DNA of 64,000 bases from Rhodopirellula sp. (lineage in GTDB: Bacteria > Planctomycetota > Planctomycetia > Pirellulales > Pirellulaceae): NCBI GenBank assembly GCA_002701385.1, contig NZVD01000063.1:36099-100098 (forward strand), read 5' to 3'. The notes beneath the pieces are model-generated. The model saw nothing but the letters and a program-made list of their open reading frames with translations. It did no database searches and was not told where the DNA came from. Below, piece after piece: positions 53,275-62,793 of this stretch. A program made the position numbers and the translations under genes. Position 1 is the first letter of the stretch. Every line of letters starts with the position of its first letter.

Positions 53275-54561
53275 TTACATCCATTCACTGATCGGACGAC
53301 CTTCGATGAGTCGAATCGGACGACCATCCGGAGCGTGTGCTATCATGTCCGTCGGCATACCTAATTTCGAGTAGACTGTCGCGGCGATATCTTCCGAACC
53401 ATACTCGTCCCTGGAAACATAGCCACCTTCAGCATCTGTCGCGCCAAGAATCGTTCCCGCCGGCACTCCCGCACCTGCCATTAATGCAAAGCCGGTGCTA
53501 GCCCAGTGGTCTCTTCCACTAGCCGAGTTAATCTTTGGAGTCCGGCCAAAATCTGTCAGCCAACACACGAGTGTAGTATCCAGCAATCCTCGTTCTTCCA
53601 GATCGATGATCAACTGCGGAATGGCCTGATCGACAGGTGGCATACGTGACTTCAAACCTTTGAAATTGTTTTGATGGGTATCCCAACCACCATCAGTCAC
53701 CGTCACGAAGCGAACTCCGGACTCAATCAAACGTCGAGCCATCAGACAACTTTGGCCTAAGCGGTTTTTGCCATAGGCTTCCCGGAGTGTTTCTTCTTCA
53801 GAATCAATCGCAAAAGCCTTCTTCGTTTCCGGCGCTGTAATCATATTCAGCGCCGCTTCGTAATGTTCGTCCAACGCTGCGAAGGCATCCTGCTGCAAAT
53901 CAGTCTTGCGTTGTAAGGCGTCGAGTTTTGCCAGAGCGTTTTTTCGTCGATCAATGCGTTCAAAAGTAACGCCTTGTGGAGGCGTAATATCCCTGACCAC
54001 GAACCCATCAGCCGATGGATCTGCAGAAATTTCAAACGGATTGTATTCTAAGCCCAGAATGCCTGACGTTCCTCCACCAAACCGGCGATCAATCTGCTCG
54101 CCAAGTTGAATAAATGGGGGCATCGCCGTTTGAAATCCGTGGAAATAACTCACGACGCTACCAAAAGTTGGATAGGCGATCGCCTGGTTAAACTTCCGGC
54201 CGCTCATGACATACTGGTCTGCTGTTCCATGGCTACCATTCTTTGGATTCCAACCACGCAGTACAGAAAACTTGTCAGCATGTTTCGCCAAAGTAGGGCA
54301 AACTTCCGTAAACTTCACACCCGGCAAAGCGGTATCGATGACGCCGAATTCGCCACGAACGCTGGTCGGTGCATCTGGCTTTGGATCCAGCGTGTCATGA
54401 TGACTAGTTCCGCCGCGCGTCCAAATCAGGATACAGTTATTTGGTGTCTTTTGATTAGCGTTGGCCTTGAGAAATTGTGGCAACCCAAGCCCGAGCCCTG
54501 ACAATGCTCCGATCTCGAGGAAGTTTCGACGATTTACTCCATCACAGTATTTGTGGCTCAT
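53275..54561 (-). CDS. DUF1501 protein, short subtype, Tat-exported
   Basis: A 428-residue DUF1501 protein. The Tat-like NRRNFLEIGAL lies near residue 11. IWTRGGTSHHDTLDPKPDAP follows, then DFGRTPKI (Asp for the usual Glu), GRDHWAS near 350 and the tail APDGRPIRLIEG. It heads a two-gene DUF1501 unit. In the 140-nt gap upstream the AT-rich stretch near 54605-54625 may carry the promoter. Confidence 0.9.
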   Translation of the reverse strand: MSHKYCDGVNRRNFLEIGALSGLGLGLPQFLKANANQKTPNNCILIWTRGGTSHHDTLDPKPDAPTSVRGEFGVIDTALPGVKFTEVCPTLAKHADKFSVLRGWNPKNGSHGTADQYVMSGRKFNQAIAYPTFGSVVSYFHGFQTAMPPFIQLGEQIDRRFGGGTSGILGLEYNPFEISADPSADGFVVRDITPPQGVTFERIDRRKNALAKLDALQRKTDLQQDAFAALDEHYEAALNMITAPETKKAFAIDSEEETLREAYGKNRLGQSCLMARRLIESGVRFVTVTDGGWDTHQNNFKGLKSRMPPVDQAIPQLIIDLEERGLLDTTLVCWLTDFGRTPKINSASGRDHWASTGFALMAGAGVPAGTILGATDAEGGYVSRDEYGSEDIAATVYSKLGMPTDMIAHAPDGRPIRLIEGRPISEWM

Positions 54562-54701
54562 CGTTCTACCCAGTTTCCTTTGTTAATTCTGACTAACGCT
54601 TAACGCTATTTAAATAATATCAGACGGCCAAAAACCACACTATAAGAATCGGCGATCTGGCACTCACGAAAACAGCTACCTTCTGGCCCGATTTAGGGGG
54701 T

Positions 54702-56147
54702 TTAAGCCAATAACTTCGTTATGACCTTACTTTGATCCGTTTGAATCAGCTTACGCTTTTGGCCATTGTGCTCGAAATATAGTTCCTCGGGCCGCAGTCC
54801 AAACAAGTGGAATAGCGTGTGATGATAATCGTAGTGATTCACAATGTCTTCCACTGCTTTATGGCTAAACTCATCCGTCTTGCCGTGAACATACCCCGCC
54901 TTAAAGCCACCACCTGCGACCCACTGGCTGAATCCATAGGTATTATGATCCCGCCCAATATTAGCTTCACCTGTGTCGTTTTGAATCACTGGCAGACGAC
55001 CCATCTCACCGCCCCAATGGACAACTGTTTCATCAAGCAGTCCGCGACGCTTCAAGTCCGTCACGAGTGCCGCTGAAGGCTGGTCTACTTTTTTGCAGGC
55101 ATTCGGCAAACTCTTCAGGATGCTTCCGTGATGATCCCAAAACTGGTTCTGTGTAAAGACCTGCACAAACCTTACCCCACGTTCGATCAACCTACGAGCT
55201 ATCAGGCAACGCGAACCGAAGTCCTTGGTCTCTGGTTGATCCATGCCGTAAAGCTGCTTGGTCTCTGCCGTTTCACCGCTTAGGTCCATGGCCTCCACGG
55301 CAGCTGTCTGCATTCGTGCTGCCAATTCGTACATATTGATCCGCGCCTGATAATCCAATTCACCAGGCTTTCTCTGCAGGTCTTTCTGATTCAGTTTTTG
55401 CAGATAGGAAAGAAGTTTCTTTTGGGGTGCTCCCTCCAAACGTGCAGGAGGAGTTAGGTTTAAAATTCGCGGTTCAGTTGGTCGAATGACCGTCCCCTGA
55501 TAAACCGAAGGCAGATAACCGTTATGCCAATTTCCAACACCATCAACCGGAAGCTGACCGGGGTCAATCAGAGCCACGTACGGAGGCAGGCTATTCGTCT
55601 CGCCACCCAATCCGTAAGTAAGCCAACTTCCCAGCACTGGATGCATTGCTGCCGTGGTGCCACTATTCATTGCGCGAATACTCTGGCCATGATTATTCAC
55701 ACCGGTATGCATGGAACGAATGAGCGTAATGTCATCAGCAATTGCTCCGGTATGCGGAATCAACTCAGACATCTCCATTCCGCATTCACCATAATGTCGG
55801 TATTTCCATGGTGGCGCGAGAATCTTGGAACTTGCCTGTGCAGCATTGTCGTATTTAATGTCGCCAGGGAACGTCTCACCGTGACGTTTCACTAATTCTT
55901 CTTTGGGGTCGAACAGATCAATTTGGCTGGGTCCGCCTTGCATCCATAACGAAATCATGGATTTGGCCTTTGCCGGCTTCGGCGCCGGCTTTTCAATGGT
56001 GTCGAAGCTTCTGCCAACCAGATCAGGTTTCGCAGGATTTGCCAGCAGCTTGTTTTCTTTCATGGTCAGTGCAGCCACCAACCCGGCCAACCCCATGCCA
56101 GCGGCTGTTAATAATTCACGTCGATCGGTTTGTTTATCCATGACCAT
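54702..56147 (-). CDS. DUF1501 protein, long subtype, Tat-exported
   Basis: A 481-residue DUF1501 protein, closely similar along its length to 24998-26449. The Tat-like DRRELLTAAGMG lies at residues 8-19. LWMQGGPSQIDLFDPKEEL, YGECGMEMSELIPH and NIGRDHNTYG follow, the last near 398, then the tail LYFEHNGQKRKL. It lies 7 nt behind the CxxCH-type DUF1549/DUF1553 gene, as does its paralogue (4 nt). The second ATG (56141) is an equally good start. Confidence 0.9.
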   Translation of the reverse strand: MVMDKQTDRRELLTAAGMGLAGLVAALTMKENKLLANPAKPDLVGRSFDTIEKPAPKPAKAKSMISLWMQGGPSQIDLFDPKEELVKRHGETFPGDIKYDNAAQASSKILAPPWKYRHYGECGMEMSELIPHTGAIADDITLIRSMHTGVNNHGQSIRAMNSGTTAAMHPVLGSWLTYGLGGETNSLPPYVALIDPGQLPVDGVGNWHNGYLPSVYQGTVIRPTEPRILNLTPPARLEGAPQKKLLSYLQKLNQKDLQRKPGELDYQARINMYELAARMQTAAVEAMDLSGETAETKQLYGMDQPETKDFGSRCLIARRLIERGVRFVQVFTQNQFWDHHGSILKSLPNACKKVDQPSAALVTDLKRRGLLDETVVHWGGEMGRLPVIQNDTGEANIGRDHNTYGFSQWVAGGGFKAGYVHGKTDEFSHKAVEDIVNHYDYHHTLFHLFGLRPEELYFEHNGQKRKLIQTDQSKVITKLLA

Positions 56148-56154
56148 TGGAGAA

Positions 56155-58755
56155 TTACTCGATATACAAAAACTGATTGCTACTTAACAATGCCTGACAG
56201 AAGACAGCCACCGCGTCGATGATCGGATCATCATTGAGCTGTCTGGATTCATATTCTTTTGTCAGGACTTCCTGCATTTCCGTGACGAACGAAATTGCTT
56301 CCTCTTTCTCTTCGTCTGCGATCTCTTTACCAAAAGCAGTACGCCAGGCCTGTGAAACCTGATGTTCAATCTCCTGACTCTGCTTGGTCAATTTGACTGC
56401 AAAGAATCGCGATTGGGCTGTCACAAAATCACTATTCAGTAATTCCAGCGATTGGGTCGGCACGGTCGACGAGGGACGTTTCGTACAGTTCGGTGCCAAT
56501 TCCGGTAAGTCAAATGGTTCCAACACAGCCAATGGCCGACTACGTCGTACCTGAACATACAAACTACGCCGATACTGCTGACCCTTCATATCAATGACCG
56601 GACCCGGCCGACCCGCGTTCAGATTCTCTTTACCGATCACCCATTGTCCGGTAATGTCCGCCATCACAGGCACGGGCACACCCGCCATTTGTTCGTCGAG
56701 CATCCCGGACACGGCGAGAATTCCGTCACGTACGGCTTCAGACTCCAGTCGGCGCACGGGCATTGACCACAACAATCGTTTCTGGCGATCAATTTGATTG
56801 CCTTGTGCATTGCGATTCGATGTCTGCTGGTATGCAGTGGAAGTCATGATGATCCGATGTAATTGTTTGATATCCCAGCCACTCTGCACAAACTCATCAG
56901 CCAGCCAGTCTAATAATTCCGGATGGGTCGGTCTTCCGCCAAGAAAACCGAAGTCACCAGGCGTATCCACAATTCCCGTTCCGAAATGATGTGCCCACAC
57001 TCGGTTCACCATGACACGCGATACAAGCGGATGATTCCCGCTGGTCAAGAGTTCTGCAAAGGCAGTACGACGACCGGTTGTATCAATCTGCTCAGCATTA
57101 TGAGGAATTTCCATCGACGCTAACCCGCTAATCACCGACAGTTCGCCCGGCTCAACAGCATCCAGCGGACTATCGAAGTTTCCTCGGGAGAAAACATAAG
57201 TCACCGGCGGTTCACCAGCAGGTTCGGTTAGGACTCGCAAAAACTCTTCCGGCTTTAACGCCTCGCGAAGCTTGGTTTGTTTTTCCGTATAAGTCTTAAG
57301 GTCATCTGAAGCGGCTCGATCGAATAAGTACAAATTGCCTGGTGTCACCACCGTGCTTGGATACTTTTTGATCAAGGCCTTTTGTTCATCGGTGCGATCC
57401 TTGGCTGCTGCCGCATGGGCCTCTCGCACAGATTGCTGGACATCCTCGGGAAGCTTTGCGATTTCTTTTTCGAAGGTGGCATCAATGTATGCCTGTTGCT
57501 TCTTCACTCGTTCGGCCTCGATCGATTTAATCTCTTCCTCGGCCTTAGCTTTTGCCTCACGGTCGGCGGATGTATAGAGCGAAACTTTTCGGTTTTGTGG
57601 TGTGACCCAGGACTTCCAGTTCAACGCTGGTTCAAAAATGGCCCGTATGCGGTAATAGTCTTTTTGTGAGATCGGGTCATAACGATGATTGTGACACTGG
57701 GCACAACCCACCGTCAGGCCGACCAGCGACGAGGACACCATTTTGACGGTCTCACTGACTACCGCATTCCGACCTTCGTCGGAACCCGCGCCCGCACCAG
57801 TTCCATCTGAAACCATTCGGAGAAAGCCTGTTCCGGTGAGTTGCTCGACCTGTTCCGGACTCAAATTGGATCGATCCGCACCAACCAATTCATCTCCGGC
57901 AATCTGTTCTCGAATGAACTGATCATATGGTTTTCCCTGATTAAAAGACTTCACCACATAGTCGCGATAGAAAAAGGCCCACGGCCGCTCGGCATCTGAA
58001 TCGGTTTGACCTTCTGAATCCGCATAGCCGGCGGCATCGAGCCAATGTCGACCCCAGCGTTCACCATAACGTGGTGAACTTAATAGATCATCGATCAGGC
58101 GGACGTAAGCATCAGGCTGGCTATCCAGCATGAAGTGTTCCACTTGGCTAGGAGTTGGAGGCAACCCGGTCAGATCCAAATAAGCCCTTCGCACCAACAC
58201 TTCCTTCGAAGCTTGGTCAGAGAAACTCAGGTCTGCCGACTCCAATTTCTCCAGCAGGAATAAATCGATCTCATTGGCCGCTCTGGTCTGATCTTTCACT
58301 TGAGGAAGAGACGGTCGAACCACCGGCTTGAAGGACCAAAATTGACGTTCCTGATTTGTAATATAAAAGCCCCGGTCGATTGTCGCAGGTTCCGGACCTT
58401 CCACTGCGGCCCCACTGGCGATCCAATTTACAATCGTCGTGATCTCATCCTCGGTTGGCCGCACTGCTACATCTTCAGGTGGCATAAGCCCACTGGTTAG
58501 ATAGTCAACAAGCAGGCTGCCGTCCGGTTGTCCTGCAACAATCGCCGGACCGGACTCACCGCCGGTTAACATGAGACGCTTGAGGCGAAGATCCAGGCCA
58601 CCGCCGAGTTCCTCTTCCTCGCCGTGACAATGAAAACAATGTGCCTTAAGAATCGGGCGCACATCTTTCTCAAAGGAAACAGCGCCTGCTGCAACCAACT
58701 GAGAACAACTTGCCAGAAGAGCAGCAAGCAATACGAATAGGCGGGAAAAACTCAT
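56155..58755 (-). CDS. PSCyt1-DUF1549-DUF1553 protein
   Basis: An 866-residue secreted protein. The leader LLAALLASC ends in a lipobox-like LASC, so it may be lipid-anchored. PSCyt1 carries CFHCH at 40-44 and LMPPEDV. DUF1549 carries CAQCHNHRYDPI. A Lys/Glu-rich coiled segment (about 390-470) separates it from DUF1553 (FAELLTSGNHPLVSRVMVNRVWAHHFG, split motif). It lacks the roughly 200-residue insertion of its paralogue at 26454-29621. First gene of a pair with DUF1501 (long). Confidence 0.92.
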   Translation of the reverse strand: MSFSRLFVLLAALLASCSQLVAAGAVSFEKDVRPILKAHCFHCHGEEEELGGGLDLRLKRLMLTGGESGPAIVAGQPDGSLLVDYLTSGLMPPEDVAVRPTEDEITTIVNWIASGAAVEGPEPATIDRGFYITNQERQFWSFKPVVRPSLPQVKDQTRAANEIDLFLLEKLESADLSFSDQASKEVLVRRAYLDLTGLPPTPSQVEHFMLDSQPDAYVRLIDDLLSSPRYGERWGRHWLDAAGYADSEGQTDSDAERPWAFFYRDYVVKSFNQGKPYDQFIREQIAGDELVGADRSNLSPEQVEQLTGTGFLRMVSDGTGAGAGSDEGRNAVVSETVKMVSSSLVGLTVGCAQCHNHRYDPISQKDYYRIRAIFEPALNWKSWVTPQNRKVSLYTSADREAKAKAEEEIKSIEAERVKKQQAYIDATFEKEIAKLPEDVQQSVREAHAAAAKDRTDEQKALIKKYPSTVVTPGNLYLFDRAASDDLKTYTEKQTKLREALKPEEFLRVLTEPAGEPPVTYVFSRGNFDSPLDAVEPGELSVISGLASMEIPHNAEQIDTTGRRTAFAELLTSGNHPLVSRVMVNRVWAHHFGTGIVDTPGDFGFLGGRPTHPELLDWLADEFVQSGWDIKQLHRIIMTSTAYQQTSNRNAQGNQIDRQKRLLWSMPVRRLESEAVRDGILAVSGMLDEQMAGVPVPVMADITGQWVIGKENLNAGRPGPVIDMKGQQYRRSLYVQVRRSRPLAVLEPFDLPELAPNCTKRPSSTVPTQSLELLNSDFVTAQSRFFAVKLTKQSQEIEHQVSQAWRTAFGKEIADEEKEEAISFVTEMQEVLTKEYESRQLNDDPIIDAVAVFCQALLSSNQFLYIE

Positions 58756-58904
58756 ACCTCTATTCTAACTTGAAAGACGGGATGAGTTGAGACAAATTGC
58801 CCATTGCGTGTGGTGAAATCCGTACAGCGAAGGCTAGCAATCTACCGAATATTCTTAGTAATCTACTTCGCCATCAAATCCGATGAGCGGGATTCATACG
58901 AGAC

Positions 58905-60239
58905 CTAAGCTTGAACCTGTAGAAGTTCCCCGGTGCTATCGTTAAATGCCGGAGTATCCACTCCCATTTTATTGAGCATGGTCACAAACAGATTGGACAT
59001 CGGAATATCGTTATTCACTTTCAGGAACTGATTGTGAGATAAGCCGAGTTTATTACCACCTGCAAAGACTAGTGGATAGTTGCTGTTGTTATGGGTTGTA
59101 CTATTGCTACTTCCATAAAGCACCATTGTACGATCCAGCAAGGTACCATCGCCTTCCTGAGTCGACTGCAATCGTTCCAGGAAGTACGTCAGTTGCTCGA
59201 CCATGAACTTATCCCATTCGCCCAATGCCACGGCACCTTCCGGTTTATTCCAACCATGAGCCAATGAGTGAAGGTTTGCCTTGAAGCCTTCGCGGAACGG
59301 GAACGGCCCGGCAACACTTGAGGCATCTGCCATACTGGCAATCTGATAAGTGGCCACCCGAGTTGAATCCGTCTTGAATGCCAACCACATCAGGTCATAC
59401 ATCGTACGCATATATTCTTTCGGGGCTTCGGTGTCAGCTTCAAGCTTCAACAAATCACGCTCTTCATCGGTCAGTGACGGCAGCGGGATATCGAGCCATT
59501 TTTGAGTATTCTTGACGCGTTGTTCAATCTGACGGACAGAAGACAGATACTCGTCCAGTTTTTCCTGGTCACGCCTGCCTAAACGTCGGCGAAGCGAATT
59601 GGAATCTTCCAACACGAGATCCAGCATGCTGCTGGCACTACGCAACCGACGGTGGTTTCGCTGCAGATCCGCATCAGCAGACCCGAACATACGATTGAAA
59701 ATCATTTCCGGCTGATTCAATGCCGGCACAGGGCGACCTTTGTCATCGTAGCTCAATGTACTGGATCGCGTAGGCTCGCCGACACCGCCATCGGTACTCA
59801 TCGTCAGAGAGGAAAAGCGAGTCTGACTGCCAATGGCATTCGCAGCTACCTGATCAACCGAAACTGTGTTGTGTAGCAACTTTTTATCAAACAGAGCCCC
59901 GGTTAAAAACGTGTCACCGGTATCGTGGCCACCCATACGTCGTCCGTTTGGATGCGACATCCCGCCAATTATGGTGACAGATTTGCGTACGGATTCCAAC
60001 GATTTGAGGCTTTCATTGAAGGTAAAGTCTTTACCTTCTCCATCCGGGAACCAACGCCACTTATGAAGGTCACTACCTTCTTTTGGCAAGCTAATCCCAA
60101 ACGGGAAATACATGGCACACATTCGGGGAGGAAGATCAGCGGCCTGAGCCTGTTCACCCATTGCTTCCATATAAGGAAGTGCCATGGATACACCAGTTCC
60201 AAGTAAGAACGCACGACGATCTAAATGCCAAGATTTCAT
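58905..60239 (-). CDS. DUF1552 protein, Tat-exported
   Basis: A 444-residue DUF1552 protein. It starts MKSWHLDRRAFLLGTG, a Tat-like motif directly at the N-terminus, which is why ATG 60239 is preferred to the GTG or ATG further out (60278). Motifs are CAMYFPFGI, TIIGGMSHPNGRRMGGHDTGD, LDEYLSSVRQIEQRV and YGSSNSTTHNNSNYP. The fold is predicted to resemble DUF1501. It lies about 98 nt behind the DUF1592-family gene, its usual partner. Confidence 0.9.
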   Translation of the reverse strand: MKSWHLDRRAFLLGTGVSMALPYMEAMGEQAQAADLPPRMCAMYFPFGISLPKEGSDLHKWRWFPDGEGKDFTFNESLKSLESVRKSVTIIGGMSHPNGRRMGGHDTGDTFLTGALFDKKLLHNTVSVDQVAANAIGSQTRFSSLTMSTDGGVGEPTRSSTLSYDDKGRPVPALNQPEMIFNRMFGSADADLQRNHRRLRSASSMLDLVLEDSNSLRRRLGRRDQEKLDEYLSSVRQIEQRVKNTQKWLDIPLPSLTDEERDLLKLEADTEAPKEYMRTMYDLMWLAFKTDSTRVATYQIASMADASSVAGPFPFREGFKANLHSLAHGWNKPEGAVALGEWDKFMVEQLTYFLERLQSTQEGDGTLLDRTMVLYGSSNSTTHNNSNYPLVFAGGNKLGLSHNQFLKVNNDIPMSNLFVTMLNKMGVDTPAFNDSTGELLQVQA

Positions 60240-60337
60240 ATTTTGGTCTCGATTGTTTTCTTTAATCAGGAAGGACATTCACCAATGGAATAATCCCAGA
60301 TATTCATATTAACGTACAGAGGAATCGTCACCAATGA

Positions 60338-62728
60338 TTATTTAACGCGGAAGGCGTCGCTGGCAACCAACTCCTGTATCAAATGCATCATCTGATAATC
60401 ATTGTTTGCAAAACTATTAGTTAAATCGTCAATGAGGTCCTCATCACTTAACTCCAGATTTCGCCCTAATGCGTATACCGTCAGTCTAGAAACCAACGCT
60501 CTGGCAAAGTCCTCACTACGATGTTCAACAAGGTAATTCTTTAGGCTAACCACACCGTCAAGCTCGGTACCATTAGGTAAAGTATCAGACGCCACAACCG
60601 GTTTGTTGTGAGCCTCCGTTCGGAACCTCCCAATCGCGTCAAAATTCTCCAGTGCGATCCCCCAGGGATCGATCCCTCGATGGCAGGATGCACAGGATTC
60701 CTTATCGCGATGGACTTCCAGCTGTTCTCGTATCGTCAGTTTGGCAAAATCTGGATTGGTTTCATCCAGATCCGGCACATCTGGCGGCGGCGGAGCAGGG
60801 GGGTCATTCAGGAGTCGGTCCCGCAACCACACGGCACGACGGATCGGATGAGAATCCTTTCCAGTGGAACCGAGCATCAAGACGCTGGATTGGCCTAATA
60901 ATCCACCTCGTGTTTCTTCGGTCAAAGCAACCTGACGGAACGCCTGTCCACGAACTCCTTCCACACCATAGTGTCTTGCCAGAGGCTCATTGAGCATCGT
61001 GAAATCTGCGTCCAGCATATTGAGAGCGCTGAGGTCATTGAGTACTAAATGCTTCAGAAAGTGTCGCGTCTCTTGTAACATCTCTGTCTTAAGAGAGATA
61101 TCGAAGCCTTTGTAAGTTCCTGTATCAATTGCGATTTGAGCAGTGTTTTCCAATTTGAGCCATTGGTCGGTAAACTGCTGAAAGAATCTCCAACCCCGAT
61201 CATCCCGAAGCATCCTTTCGATTTGAGCATTGAGAACGGACGGCTTGGAAAGCTGCCCCTGATCTGCCAAATCGAACAATTCCTGGTCCGGCATGGTGCT
61301 CCATAAAAAGTACGAAAGACGAGATGCCAATTCCCAATCGGTGAGATCCCGCTTTTTATCCTGAGCGGGCTCGAGCAGATAAAGAAATGGCGGGCTGATT
61401 AAGGCCATCGCCAACGTCTCTTTCATCGCCTCTTCGAAACTTGGGAATTCGGGGCGTATTCCATTGTAAAAGCTAACGAACCGAGCTACTTCCTCGTCGG
61501 TCGCTGGCCGACGGAACGCTCGTTGCAGAAATCGCCGCATCACCTCCGCGACATAGGCCTGCTCATTCGTTTCACGTAGCTCTGATTCAAACAGGATTTC
61601 CCGATGTCGCCGCGGAGGCCATTGTTCAAAGACAGGGCCTTTAAACGTCACCTTTTCAATGTGTATGACCGGATAGCCATCTTCTGCTGGAAAACCTTTT
61701 TTCTTTTTGCCATCCCGTTCTAACTCAACCTCTTTAGGCTTAGGAGTTCGGTCGTCATATTGATTGAGAACACGAACAACCAGTCCTGGAAATTTTCCCT
61801 GACCTCGTACCGGCAGCGGATGATTCTCCACCCGACCAGTAAACTCATAGGTGGTGGATTCGGATTCGGTAATTTCAATCGTTTTCGTGACTTTCCAAAT
61901 CTGTTCTGTGTCCGGTCGATAGCCAACGGATACCTCCATCAGAGGAGCTCCGCGACCTTCGGGTATATCAGCGCGGGCTGTTACCGTGACCAGATAGTCG
62001 CCCTCTTCGGGATACTTATCGACCATCTTTCCGTAAAAGCCCTGCCAGCGACCGAGGTAGTTGGAGACTTCATAATTGAACCATTTATCCCCTACATTAC
62101 TCTTGTCAAAGGAGTGCTCAAATACTTCGGGGGCTTCCTTTGTTTCAATAACTCGATCCAATGCGCGGCGAGCTGCATCCAAATAGTACTCCAGCTGAAT
62201 CGAAGTCATCTGCAGCGATTGACCATTATTCTTAAAGCCATCGGGCGAAGCACCTTCCGGCGGCAGGTCGCGAGCATAATCCATTTCCAAGTCAAATAGA
62301 TCCCGCATGGTGTTTTGGTATTCGGCTCGATTCAAACGGCGGAGTACCACCTGCCCACCGGTACTCTTTAGTTCTGCCTTTACTCGATCAATCTCGCCTC
62401 GAATCCAACCAACTAAAACACTGCGTTCTTTCGCCGTGAGAGGTTCAGCGTCCTTCGGAGGCATCTCACCTTTGTTCAGGACATGCATTGCCTCGTGCCA
62501 TGCGGTTGCCGCTGCGCGATCGGTCAGGAAATCCGTGGAGAGATTATCCAAACGGATATCTGCTTCCTGAACATCCGGACCATGGCAAACAAAACACTTG
62601 TTTTCCAGAATGGGGAGCACAGTCGACTTAAAGCGTCGATTGCTATTGGGTTTTACTGCCAATGCGGTTGAGGTAAGCAGCAGTAGTAAACAAAGCACAA
62701 ACGTGGAATTTGGGAGGCGGGTCTTCAT
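60338..62728 (-). CDS. PSCyt1-DUF1587-1595-1592-1588-1585 protein
   Basis: A 796-residue Sec-secreted planctomycete cytochrome-like protein. PSCyt1 has CFVCH at 45-49 and GEMPPKDAEP. DUF1587 starts near 128 (LRRLNRAEYQNTMRDLF). A beta-rich insert spans about 195-370 (YLVTVTARADIPEG) and may be a carbohydrate-binding module. DUF1595 (RRFLQRAFRRPATDEEV), DUF1592 (ASRLSYFLWSTMPDQEL) and DUF1588 follow, the last with GTGKDSHPIRRAVWLRD-type text and a second CASCH near 680. DUF1585 is at the end. Two haem-type motifs suggest a dihaem c-type protein. Confidence 0.92.
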   Translation of the reverse strand: MKTRLPNSTFVLCLLLLLTSTALAVKPNSNRRFKSTVLPILENKCFVCHGPDVQEADIRLDNLSTDFLTDRAAATAWHEAMHVLNKGEMPPKDAEPLTAKERSVLVGWIRGEIDRVKAELKSTGGQVVLRRLNRAEYQNTMRDLFDLEMDYARDLPPEGASPDGFKNNGQSLQMTSIQLEYYLDAARRALDRVIETKEAPEVFEHSFDKSNVGDKWFNYEVSNYLGRWQGFYGKMVDKYPEEGDYLVTVTARADIPEGRGAPLMEVSVGYRPDTEQIWKVTKTIEITESESTTYEFTGRVENHPLPVRGQGKFPGLVVRVLNQYDDRTPKPKEVELERDGKKKKGFPAEDGYPVIHIEKVTFKGPVFEQWPPRRHREILFESELRETNEQAYVAEVMRRFLQRAFRRPATDEEVARFVSFYNGIRPEFPSFEEAMKETLAMALISPPFLYLLEPAQDKKRDLTDWELASRLSYFLWSTMPDQELFDLADQGQLSKPSVLNAQIERMLRDDRGWRFFQQFTDQWLKLENTAQIAIDTGTYKGFDISLKTEMLQETRHFLKHLVLNDLSALNMLDADFTMLNEPLARHYGVEGVRGQAFRQVALTEETRGGLLGQSSVLMLGSTGKDSHPIRRAVWLRDRLLNDPPAPPPPDVPDLDETNPDFAKLTIREQLEVHRDKESCASCHRGIDPWGIALENFDAIGRFRTEAHNKPVVASDTLPNGTELDGVVSLKNYLVEHRSEDFARALVSRLTVYALGRNLELSDEDLIDDLTNSFANNDYQMMHLIQELVASDAFRVK

Positions 62729-62793
62729 GCCTTAATTTTAACCTCAATTTCCCCAATCGTGGAATATCGAGATGAGGAGAAACGCATCAGCGA

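Noticed and set aside
58756..58904. Terminator after the DUF1552 gene
   Set aside because: Only a 5-bp AATCC/GGATT stem with no T-run on the - strand.
61760..62299. 179-codon open frame on + inside the DUF1592-family gene
   Set aside because: Antisense shadow without signal or domain.
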